NCBI GenBank assembly: GCA_036897095.1
Contig: JAYMSP010001111.1
Coordinates: 1 to 36,053 of the forward strand
Direction: 5' to 3'
Length of the DNA stretch: 36,053 nt
Origin: Plantago elongata
Taxonomy: Eukaryota > Streptophyta > Magnoliopsida > Lamiales > Plantaginaceae
This document shows, in pieces, positions 23,194-32,639 of the stretch. The notes beneath the pieces were generated by a model that was not told the origin of the DNA, searched no databases, and worked only from the letters and a program-made list of their open reading frames with translations. A program made the position numbers and the translations under genes. How positions within the stretch are numbered: the stretch's first letter is position 1; every line of letters begins with the position of its first letter.

Positions 23194-23464
23194 CTTTGAG
23201 CTTGTGTATGATGTATTGCGTACTTTTACATTCTTTGATAAGTTTTTTATTTCATTTTATTTATTTTGTATTTTTTTCAAGAAAATGAATGAACATCGTG
23301 TATTTCAACTATTAATTAAAAAGTGAACTATTCCGTGGCATCGTTACGAGTTAGCACTAGTCTCATAATACATCTACAAATTGTTTACCCAGTGAACAAT
23401 TTCCAAAATTATGGCAAGTAATAGTAATAATTTTATGGGATTTATTTATTTACCAAGAACGTTA

Positions 23465-23475
23465 CCCAACGGTCA
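23465..23475 (+). promoter_or_regulatory. MSA element, perfect consensus match
   Basis: CCCAACGGTCA matches every position of the mitosis-specific activator consensus YCYAACGGYYA, the binding site of three-repeat MYB (MYB3R) factors. It lies 174 bp upstream of the HMG start codon. MSA elements drive G2/M expression of plant B-type cyclins and cytokinesis genes. Confidence 0.65.
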
Positions 23476-23537
23476 ACCAACTCTTTATATGGAAGTAGTA
23501 ATTCAATAGTTCAAAACATATTCAAATTTTGAATAAT

Positions 23538-23548
23538 CGACCGTTAAA
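23538..23548 (-). promoter_or_regulatory. Second MSA-like core, inverted
   Basis: On the minus strand this reads TTTAACGGTCG. It contains the AACGG core and departs from the full MSA consensus at two outer positions. It sits about 63 bp downstream of the perfect match and 100 bp from the start codon; paired MSA motifs are common in G2/M promoters. Confidence 0.45.
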
Positions 23549-23648
23549 AGAGCTCGCTCCATATAACCTAGCATAAAATCAGCCATTTTTCTCCACAAAG
23601 AACACATAACTATTCTTTCACTCTCCTCCTTTCTCCAGATCAAGAAAA

Positions 23649-26102
23649 ATGGCTGCTATCGCTGAAACAATGCTCACTGTAACTGACCCAATACCCACAA
23701 AGAAACCTAGATCAAGAAAAGCTCTCAAAGAGAAAAACCCATCACCCAATGAGGCCAACATTTTGGCCGGAACCCTCCAAGAATCCTCACCCTCAGCTGC
23801 CGCACCGGCAAAATTAGCTGAAAATGAGAACCTTCCGCAGCCCAATTCCCTTAAGAAGAAAAAGAAGGGTGCTTCCAAGGCCAAACAACAGCCATCTGAA
23901 GTGTCGTCTTTCGAGAAAGAAATGCAGGAGATGCAAGAGAAGATGGAGAAACTGATGATCGAGAAGGAGCAGACTGAGGAAATGCTCAAGGCCAGAGAAG
24001 AGGCGCTGGAACAGAAGGAGAAAGAACAGGAGAAGCTTAAAATTGAACTCAAGAAATTGCAGAAAATGAAGGAGTTTAAGCCTACTATGGTACGTTTTTT
24101 CTTGATTTTTCTTGTTCAATTGCAGTTCATGTATTAATGTGTTGTTTGCATGAAACCTAAATTAGTTCTCGTCATTCGTGCTCTGGTAATTGGTAAACCC
24201 TAAAATCCCAATTCTAATTGGAATTCTTATATAAATGGGGATCTGATTTGATTTACTAATTGTGTTATTCTGCTTAACATATGGTAATGGTAACCCTAAA
24301 ATCCCAATTATTATTGAAAGTTTGAAACCCTGATGATTTAGGGCTTTTGCTTTTGAATCTAATTTAAGGACATTTATGAATGTAAATAGAAATTGAAAGG
24401 TTTTTTATTTGCTGATTGGGTTATTCTGCTTAACAGACATTGCCAATAGGGCTGTCACTGAAAGACCTTGAGCAGGACAAGAAGGGCAAGAAGAAAGGGG
24501 AACATTCTAAGAAGCCTTCTCCTCCATATGTACTATGGTGCAAAGACCAGTGGAATGAGGTAATTTGTGTAATAACGGGTTTAATATTCGTCTGGCTTTG
24601 TCGAGTTCGAACTCAGCTGAGTTTTTGTTTTTAATTTGATGTGATCAGGTGAAGAAAGATAACCCAGAGGCAGATTTCAAAGAAATGTCAACCCTTTTGG
24701 GTGCTAAGTGGAAGACAGTTACTGCAGAAGAAAAGAGGCCTTATGAGGAAAGGTATCAGTCTGAGAAAGAAGCCTACTTGAAGATTGTCGGGAACGAGAA
24801 GCGCGAGCATGAAGCGATGAGGCTTTTGGAAGATGAGCAGAAGCAGAAGACTGCTATGGATTTGCTTGAACAGTATCTCCAGTTTAAGCAGGAAGCAGAG
24901 AAGGAGAACAATGGCAAAAAGGCCAAGTAATGAGTTTGTGTTTTCTATTTTCTTATGAAATTGCCATTTTGTTGTTCTGTGCTGACATATTCTATTCTAT
25001 TTGTGTTGTTGTAGGAAGGAAAAAGATCCATTGAAGCCGAAGCAACCGATGTCAGCCTATTTCTTCTTCTCAAATGAGCGCCGAGCTGCTTTACGTGCAG
25101 AGAACAACAGCTTAACCGAGGTAGAATCAAATTCCTATCTCGGATATTTCACATTTTGATTTGAAACAAATTTGGGCTAACTGAGGACTTCCATCATACA
25201 GGCTGCGAAGATCACCGGGGAGGAGTGGAAGAATATGACTGAGAATAAAAAGGCACCATACGAAAAGGTATATTTTATTATAGTTTTATTGTGTTCGAAT
25301 TTGCAGTTCATTAGGCTCAGTTCTTGATATGCCTTTTATCTGGATTTATTCAGATGGCACTGAAAGCCAAGGAACAATATATGCAAGAAATGGAGGTGTA
25401 CAAGCAGAAGAAAGACGAGGAGTCTGTGAATGTTAACAAAGAAGAAGAAGAGCTAAAGAAGCTTCAGAAGCATGAAGCTATGCAATTGCTTAAGAAGAAA
25501 GAGAAAACAGAAAATTTGATTAAGGTTTGCTAAATCAGATAGCTAAATCAGATAGCATCTACCATTTAGCTGTTATTAGCTTCTTCTAACATCTGTGTGT
25601 GTTTTTGATTGTTTTCAAGCAGAAAACAAAAGAGAAGCAACAAAAGCGAAAGAAAGAGAAGAATGTTGATCCCAACAAGCCAAAGAAACCTGCTTCTTCA
25701 TACATATTTTTCAGGTGTGTACAGTTTATTTTAGCTTGGGTTTTCATCTGATTAGTTAGTACTCAAAACCTATCATGAATTCTTGCTTTTGCCAGCAAGG
25801 AGGCAAGGAAGAACTTAGTCGAAGAGCGACCGGGAATCAACAATGCTACCGTAACTGCGCTGATTTCTATGAAGTGGAAGGTACAAACTCATTTGACTCT
25901 CTATTAATACTTGGAAATGCAATTAAGGTGGGGTTATGTTTAAGCAATAATGTATCTTAATGTGTTTGTGTGATTGTAGGAACTGAGTGATGAGGATAAA
26001 CAAGTGTGGAACAGTAAGGCTGCAGAAGCAATGGAAGCCTACAAGAAAGAACTGGAAGCATATAATAAGAATTTGCCTGTAGAAGAAGAATCTCAGAATT
26101 AG
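23649..26102 (+). CDS. Three-HMG-box protein (HMGB6/HMGB13, 3xHMG-box type)
   Basis: Nine exons (23649-24089, 24437-24559, 24649-24926, 25015-25120, 25202-25267, 25354-25524, 25623-25714, 25796-25880, 25980-26102) join in frame to 494 aa, all with GT-AG borders. The N-terminal third is Lys/Pro-rich, then a Glu/Lys coiled coil at residues about 90-145. Three HMG boxes follow: about 172-240 (SPPYVLWCKDQWNEV), 288-355 (KPKQPMSAYFFFSNERR) and 415-485 (KPKKPASSYIFFSKEAR). Three boxes are specific to the plant 3xHMG-box group, whose Arabidopsis members bind DNA structure-selectively and associate with condensed mitotic chromosomes. The MSA motifs upstream fit mitotic expression. The exon 3 donor overlaps a TAA (AA|GTAATG), so retaining that intron would end the protein after box 1. 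Confidence 0.93.
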
Positions 26103-27080
26103 AGTCATTAGACTAGTCTTTCAAGATGAGAAGATGTGTTCTATTTTGGTGTTCAATTTTTTGTGTTGAACATCTACTAGAGATAAAAAGATTAATGCTA
26201 ATTGGTGTTTAGTCAGAGTTGACTTGTGTACCTTAGGTTGAACTTTGAAGATTAAATTTCATAATTTTCACCTCAATTTTATGTTCATATATGCCCATAG
26301 AGTGGGAAATATAATTTGCAGACTTAATTTATTGTATATACTCTCTTTAATTAAATTTACTAAATTAAATTGAAAAAGTGTTCAGTCAAAGATAACATAT
26401 TTCCTCTCCTTTTTAAGTTAAAGGCCCTATTAACAGTTCCGCAGCCAAGAGTATTTTCTTGAACTTGATTCCATTTTGTACTAGTACTTCACTACTACTT
26501 GACAAATTGCATCTCAATAAACGAAATTTTCAATATTTGTACTATAAAATTGATTGTAAATGGTCCGTATGGTCAAATACGGACCAATCTAAGACAAATT
26601 AGGTAGAATATATTTTAGGTGGGGTATCACCCTTGTGACATCAGCCAAACTTGAAACTTGAATGGATTATTGCTGCATTAAATTATTCTAATTGATTATG
26701 TTTTCTTTCTATTACTAGACCTATTAGACCTTTTAAACATGCAATTATTGGAGATAGCTTTGTCCGTCGTGGCATACGTGCATCTTTTGTATTTTGAAGT
26801 TAAGATAATGCTCTCTTCTTCCGTCGTGGCTAAATTTGGAGACGAGCTAATCCTTAAAACAAAGATGCACATAAAGTAGTACTCAACCTAAACTAGACAC
26901 ACATTTAAATGGAATTGAACTTTAGAGTTGCAATATGCTCTCTACACTACTACAATATGATTGTATGTTCCTATTTAACGTATATCTTTAGTAAAATCTC
27001 GATCAGTCAATTTTGATACATCGATAACTTCCATTTCAATGATCAAATTTCAAGAGTTGTACTGAAAACGTAATAATTCA

Positions 27081-27240
27081 GTGGCTGTTTGGATGAACAT
27101 TTGAGTGGGCATTTGCATGGGTTTTGGTGAAAATTGTGTTTGAATGGACATTTAAGTGGGGTATTTTAAGTGTATTTTAGGCCAAATCACTGTTCATCGA
27201 GTTAAATGGGGAATATTCAAATCCCCATCCAAACACCCCC
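27081..27240 (+). mobile_element. Short MITE with GTGTTTGGATG-type inverted termini
   Basis: The left end reads GTGGCTGTTTGGATG; the right end, reverse-complemented, reads GGGGGTGTTTGGATG (13/15). TCA flanks both sides (27078-27080 and 27241-27243), a possible 3-bp target duplication as made by PIF/Harbinger-type elements. Length 160 bp, no coding capacity. A diverged, inverted relative lies at 3546-3645, so this family has at least two members in the window. Confidence 0.65.
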
Positions 27241-28194
27241 TCAACATTTTCAACTACGGTACAACTATCTATCCCAAAAAGATCTTACACTTATACGTAC
27301 CGTCTTTTGTTGAAAAACTGTATGGAGTGGCATGCAAGTAGCCAGTGTAAGAAGACATAGTATACGTAGTGTAAATTATTATGGCAGATGTCATGTGATA
27401 ACCTTAATTGCATGTTGCTCGACCCCGTGTCCCAGAAGTAACGAGTGCGTCAACTCTCCTTCACAAACGTGTTACGCGGTCTATACTCAAGCCACGATCA
27501 CTCATATTTTATATTGCTAATCAATTCTTAATTAGTTACTATAATCTTTGATTGATTAATATTTTACTCGATGCGTATTTGTTTTACTGTGGGCTACTTA
27601 TGCTTCACGATATTAAAGCAGGAAAAGTAACATCTCGCGTCATTGATAAAGATTTAAATCTGTAGTTAGCTGAGTCCTCAAGTTTTGACCTGTGGTTATA
27701 AAATTCATCACTCAATGTTCCATGTTGCATGCAAAGAAATTTAATCTTGGTTTCATTATTTCAGGTTTGATTTTTCATCTGATAATTCAATAATTTATTT
27801 TAATTTAGTTTGATTCTACTTAGCTTTTTTGTATATTACAATTCAACTCACTTTAGTTCAATGCATATCAGTACTACTCTGTTCAGGCGAAAAAAACTTA
27901 GCATGCATTTCTATCTAAAACTGAAATGTATTCAATAACTTAATTATCAGATAATTTATAAAGTTGATGAGCTTATAAGATGATTTTTTATAAAAATATT
28001 CCTTAATGTGAGAAAACAATAAAATGATATCCCCCGTATCAAATATTACAAAATATACTATATGGTCTTAGTTATTAATCACTCATATTAAATAGAGTAC
28101 TATATTAAAACAAATATACTACCATAAATGAAAGGGGAATACTAATTAAAAGAAGGGAGTAGTTAATTAATCTTCCACATGAGCCAGCAACCAT

Positions 28195-28285
28195 GATCCT
28201 TGTCATAAATGCATACATAGAATTGAACCCACGGCACCAAGTCTCGTACATCGTGTGGTATAAGTCCGCTCTACGTGCCGCCAAC
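28195..28285 (-). repeat. tRNA-like SINE remnant
   Basis: On the minus strand a B-box-perfect GGTTCAATTCT (plus 28219-28229) follows, at appropriate distance, a TTGGCGGCACGTAGAGCGG segment resembling the A-box region of a tRNA. The stretch does not fold as a complete tRNA and has no A tail, so a degraded tRNA-derived SINE is the better reading. It lies about 110 bp upstream of the 162-aa gene. Confidence 0.4.
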
Positions 28286-28394
28286 CTTTGATTATAAAGC
28301 CTGCCAAAACCACGCTACTTACAAAACATTTCTATTGCCAATTGACCATCACCGAACTCCCTTCTCAGTTCTCAAGCGAACTCACCACCAATAA

Positions 28395-28883
28395 ATGTCA
28401 AAAACACTACCAAAGCGATCATCCGACGTGCCGAAAAGGCCAATATGGGACTGTGAAAGCTCCCTATACGACTCCTTCGAGCTCAAGTCGTTCGAGAAGC
28501 AACTCAGCTCGGCCATATCTTCCAGGACGCTCTCCATGCCTCACTTGTCCGAACGTCGTCAGCCGCTCCCTACAAAGCCGAACAAGAAGCCAACGTCCAA
28601 GATCTCACGGTCGATTCAACGACTTGTCCGGGCAGTTTTCAAGCCTAGAAACAATACGGGTGGCAAGTTCAACGGTAGGGGTTATCATGCTGATGTGTTC
28701 GGGGACGGATTTGTTAGTCAACGTTACGACGAGTCGCCTAATTTTGGGCTGTCAACGATTTCAGAGTTTGGAGAGTGTGAAGGATTTTCTCCAGATCTTA
28801 AGTCTGATTTGAGGAGAAAGGCTGTTTCTGAAAGGTTTAGTACTTCCAGAGTTGCTAATTCTATTGGTGTTTCTTGTGCTTAA
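28395..28883 (+). CDS. Plant protein of unknown function, 162 aa, single exon
   Basis: The open frame starts at the first ATG after a short leader (context AATAAATGTC) and ends at TAA 28881-28883. The N-terminal part contains WDCESSLYDSFELKSFEKQLSSAI (given here as the segment at residues 18-41), a Trp-Asp-Cys / Tyr-Asp-Ser-Phe-Glu-Leu pattern I associate with small plant-specific proteins. The middle is basic and Pro/Lys-rich (residues about 53-85, with a predicted helix 'ISRSIQRLVRAVF'), and the C-terminal half is Gly/Ser-rich with no membrane segment or signal peptide. GC content is clearly higher than the flanks and codon use is gene-like, which supports it being real. I do not recognise a function. 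Confidence 0.75.
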   Translation: MSKTLPKRSSDVPKRPIWDCESSLYDSFELKSFEKQLSSAISSRTLSMPHLSERRQPLPTKPNKKPTSKISRSIQRLVRAVFKPRNNTGGKFNGRGYHADVFGDGFVSQRYDESPNFGLSTISEFGECEGFSPDLKSDLRRKAVSERFSTSRVANSIGVSCA

Positions 28884-29390
28884 ATACTAGTAGTATTAAT
28901 TACTAATACAATTTAGATATGGACTCTTTATTTTATTTTCATCAGCTTTTATCATTGTAACTTGAGGATCATATATATGTCTTCATGATCACCAGATGTT
29001 TATGTTGTTAACAATTTTACTTAATCAAGTGGCAGATATTAATAGTGGCTAATTGAATCAGTAATTAATGGTTTATCCTTTTGGTTTAATGGTTTTAGAA
29101 TGAATAGGTGTCGGTTTGGTAGTTTGGTTTGAAATCCAATTTGATAGTTGGTATGCATCTTTTTGTAATATATAAGAAATAGTTGTTTGATAATCACAGG
29201 TCATTAAAAAATGGCAAGGATGTGCTCAAAGATCATCAACTATTTAACTTATAAGTAAACATAGTAAATTGAAAAATTTCCTAATCTATAAAAAAATTCA
29301 ATTTTTATAATAAAAAACCGGTCAAAAACATCATAAATTAATTTTTATAATTGTATAAATAGATAAATAACAATACATTCTTCACAAAAT
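28884..29390. other. Intergenic, 3' flank of the 162-aa gene
   Basis: AT-rich sequence with the presumed 3' UTR of the upstream gene. No exon or recognisable element is visible. Confidence 0.5.
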
Positions 29391-29394
29391 CCAA

Positions 29395-29580
29395 TAAACT
29401 TTCTCTCTCTAAAAATTTCTAGAGAGAGAAACTTCACTTTCCTCCTTCCCTCTCCCTTCTCCCCTCCTCCCTCTGCCGGGAACTGCCGCCGGATCCACCG
29501 CCGTCCTCTATCTCCACCAAAAACTGTCGTCGGATCCACCACCGCCCTCTCTCTCCGCCGGAATCATCGCCGAAAATTAT
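29395..29580 (+). repeat. CT- and CCG-rich segment with internal tandem repeat
   Basis: A CTCTCT/CCTCC pyrimidine tract is followed by two adjacent copies of 'actg(c/t)cg(c/t)cggatccacc', about 42 bp apart (near 29480 and 29523), each followed by a CTCT stretch. The composition resembles a plant 5' UTR or first exon, and the AT-rich DNA after it resembles a long intron, but no downstream exons could be found. Confidence 0.55.
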
Positions 29581-29814
29581 AATTGCTCTCACAATCTATC
29601 TAATTTCGCCGGATTTTCAAATCCAGGCTAAAATTTTCAAATCAAAAAATTCATATTGTTTTTTCGTTAAAATCTCAATCGGAAGTGAAATTTAGCCTTT
29701 TAATTGTCGTTTTTCGTTGATTTCATGATCTCATGTTTCCAGATCTGGTTTTAGATCTAAAATTTATTTTAGATTGAAATTCATACAGTGAAAATCGAAT
29801 TTCGCTATCTGGTG

Positions 29815-30785
29815 ATTTGTTATGGTTTTAAGAGATGGTGTGATAGTTTTAAGTATCGTTGTTATGGTTTTACTTTGTGTTTAATATTTCAGTTTGTTAT
29901 AGTTTTAAGTATTGTTTGTTATAGTTTTCAGACAAACTATTGTTGCTTTAAGCAACAACGTTAATGTTTGCCTCTGATTAAATATTTATCGTTTGATTTT
30001 TTAAAAATGTTTTGTCATAATTTTAAGAGACATTGTTATAGTTTTAAAATATACTATTATGATTTTAAATACTAATATTACCGATTTTAGCTTGTGTTGC
30101 ATGTTCGTGCTTTGTTATAGTTGTAAGCATTCATTGGTATGGTTTAGCTTATGTTGAACATTTCTGTTTATATTGATATAACGCAAATGTTATAGTTTTA
30201 AGACATATTAATGTAGTTTTAAGCGTCAACGTTGGTGTTTTTAACCTCTCGTGAAATATTTATGATTACAAATGATTTGTTATAGTTTTAAAAAACACTA
30301 TTATAGCTTTAAGATGCACTATGGGTTAAGCATCAATGTTATTGCTTTTAACTTGTGCTGAATGTTCGTGCGTTGTTAGTAGCTGCATATTATTGTTTTA
30401 GCGGATATATTATAGTAATAAGACGTAATGTACGTTGTAATTTTAAGCATCAATATCAGTGTTTTAGCTTATGCATAATATTTATAAATTGATCTTTTGT
30501 AAATATTTTGTTATATTTTTAACTAAATACCTTCTAAGCGAAACTCTACTAATTGAGTTCCTGTGGGCATGGGGTTACTCATGCTACAATTACGATTTAT
30601 GTATTAACGTTACTGTTTTTAGCTTGTGTTGCATGATTATGCTTTGTTATAGTTTTAAAATGTATTGTTATGATTTTACATAGCAGTGTTACTGTTTTTA
30701 GCATGTGTTGAAAATTGCTTATTTGTTTTTTAAGCACCGATGTGATAGTTCTAAAGAGAATTGTTATGGCTTTAACTCAGTTAGT
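29815..30785 (+). repeat. About 1 kb of degenerate, irregular repeats
   Basis: The 13-mer GTTATAGTTTTAA occurs exactly five times (near 29897, 30034, 30188, 30278 and 30646) and many more times with one or two changes. A longer block, TTTTAGCTTGTGTTGCATG...GCTTTGTTATAG, appears at about 30084 and 30617. Spacing is irregular (about 80-370 bp between the exact copies), so this is a decayed repeat array rather than a clean satellite. No coding potential. Confidence 0.7.
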
Positions 30786-31591
30786 TAATATTTTATGCAG
30801 ATGTGATAAATACATTAAGTTTGATAATTGAAACAAACAAGCACATGCAACAAGAGATATAAAGTTGAAGTTCACCAAATTTGATCGGAAGAAGAAAATC
30901 TAGTTTAATAGTGCAATTGCATTTGCATAAAAAACACCGAATAAATATTTATTGTAATTTTCTTCTACGAGAACAAATGTTTTAACTCGTTGGATGTCTA
31001 CATGTTCAAGTTGCTTATTTTAAGATTATTTATTAATATTTTAATGGCTTCTTAAAATGTTTAGTCTTGTTTAATGGTATTAGATTGTCACTCAAAACTG
31101 TAACATGTCATCATAAAAATATTATGTTGGTCCTTAAAACCATCATTCAATATGTTTAAAAATTAACAGAAGAGAGTTAAAATTGTAATGGAAACATACA
31201 TTGCCGATGCAATAAACCATCATATCGTCTCTTGAAAAATTAACAAAATATGTTACAAATGTAACTTAAAACTTTCAACGTTAACAATTTAAAATAATAA
31301 CATAATTTATTAAAAGCATAATGAAAATTGTATGTCTTGACTGTTTTTTAAAAACTCGACCAGTAAAACCGCTAAAACTTAAAAACTGAAAAAAAAAAAA
31401 AAAACAACATAAAGCCATGATTTTCCTATTTATTAGGAAAAGCTTTCTTTTCCAAGACTGACTTAACTCGTTATTTTAAGAGCATAGCATAAGAGAAGTA
31501 ATTATTCCTTTAAGCAACACACGAAGTAATTATACTTGGATTTAATTCAGTTCAAACAAAGAGAACCTGGCCTTAAATTCATAGATTGTAT
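30786..31591. other. Non-coding AT-rich stretch before the LINE
   Basis: No gene is visible. Short GTTTTAA/TTAAAAC motifs continue here in mixed orientations, suggesting the decayed repeat zone extends with rearrangement. An A tract lies near 31389-31403. Confidence 0.45.
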
Positions 31592-32394
31592 ATGAGAGTT
31601 TTTTTTTTCTGAACAATTTTCAACTTTATTAATAAGAAAGACAAGGAAATTACGGAGGTTTATAAGAATCCGTGTACAAAACAATACTTAAACTAGCTTC
31701 AAAAAGAGGTAAATTACAAACCAACTTAAAATCTTGAATCTAATACACCACTGAAATACTGAAATTATGCTTCCTATACTCACAATGGATGACCAAGACT
31801 ATACAGATTCCCGAGATTTTCTCCAGCAGTAAGCCAAGCTCCAGCAATTTTCTTGCAAATCCGAGCTAACAAAATACTTCTTATATAACCTGCTCAGAGC
31901 CAACCAAATACAAAAAATACTGCTCAGAATTAACCAGCAGGTAAAAGAGCAAAAAATTCAATAAGGAAACCAAATATAAAATTATCAAATATCCTTTTTA
32001 TTATTTGCCTTTTGAAATCAAGCTGCTTTTTTTAGACTAGATGCAGCACAACTCTTTTTTTCAGTTTTTGATTTTTTTCTTTGTTTTGTACACACTCTCA
32101 ATAAAACTGATAAACAAGCTAAATCTATAAACATGACCAAGAAAGAACAATATAGAACCATTCTCTAAAGAATTCCAAATTACAATCCAAATAGGACTCA
32201 GAGTATGACTATCCAATCTCATCATAGTCCCAGACAAATCAAAGTTTGTACTGAATAGATAGTAGCAAAAGATAATGTCAAGAATGCCCAAAATTATACC
32301 AACAATAGGGAGCTAGGACCCTCTCAGCAACCTCCAAAGACTCTGATATCCATCAGCTAGCAAACTGCTGAAACCACTGAGAAGAATCACCCTT

Positions 32395-32535
32395 ACTTTT
32401 TTTCTCTCTTTCTTTCTGTTTTTTTTTCTTTTTTCTATCTTTTTGTTTTTTCCTTTGTTTTCTTTCTTTTTTTATTACTCTTTTTTTGCACTCTTTTTTT
32501 CCTTTATTTACAGCTATTTTTTTTTTTTTGTAGCA
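32395..32535 (-). repeat. Purine/pyrimidine low-complexity tract in the LINE 3' region
   Basis: The plus strand is almost entirely T with scattered C (poly-pyrimidine); the minus strand is A/G. It lies between the RNase H segment and the A tail of the LINE. The lysine-rich frame it produces on the minus strand is an artefact of composition. Confidence 0.8.
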
Positions 32536-32639
32536 GACACATTTCTTCTTTTTTCCACTTATCAACTAACCAAATAGCAGAACAATACAACCAAAATACC
32601 AAACAAACAGCAACTAAAACAAGCTTCCCTACAAAGTAC

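Larger units (their letters stand above)
20450..23360 (+). mobile_element. Decayed Helitron with Rep and helicase relics
   Basis: Translated fragments match plant Helitron proteins in order: the HUH replication initiator segment (EFHKHGLPHAHILLW), 'DGNGYPVYMRRD', '[18 protein letters not shown]', 'LRTLNGVLY..', 'FAEWLLRVGDG', and the PIF1-helicase C-terminus (NKSQGQSFAQVRLYLPK). The 3' end is a hairpin-like CCGTGGCATCGTTACGAG followed by CTAG at 23357-23360 and a T, the hallmark Helitron terminus. I could not locate the 5' TC end; 20450 is where recognisable homology starts. Many stops and frameshifts, a deleted helicase core and two nested insertions mean it is inactive. Confidence 0.8.
23361..23648 (+). 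promoter_or_regulatory. Promoter and 5' leader of the 3xHMG-box gene
   Basis: This 288-bp interval separates the Helitron end from the start codon. It contains two MSA-type motifs (listed separately), a TATA-like TTTATATG at 23484-23491 and a CATATAAC at 23560-23567, then a pyrimidine-rich leader ('cactctcctcctttctcc') typical of plant 5' UTRs. The Helitron end lies only about 105 bp upstream of the first MSA motif, so it may limit the promoter. Confidence 0.55.
26103..28394. other. Intergenic region after the HMG gene
   Basis: AT-rich with no supported gene. It contains the HMG 3' UTR, a MITE-like element (27081-27240) and a tRNA-like SINE remnant (about 28195-28285). Small open frames here lack conserved features. 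Confidence 0.55.

Noticed and set aside
23618..24119. Minus-strand Ser/Phe/Leu-rich open frames opposite HMG exon 1
   Set aside because: They are antisense shadows of the Glu/Lys-rich coiled-coil coding sequence.
29345..29542. Minus-strand 65-aa Gly/Arg-rich protein
   Set aside because: It is the complement of the CT/CCG-rich tract, with no family similarity; the composition alone explains the open frame.
32353..32565. Minus-strand lysine-rich protein
   Set aside because: It is a low-complexity A/G translation within the LINE 3' region.
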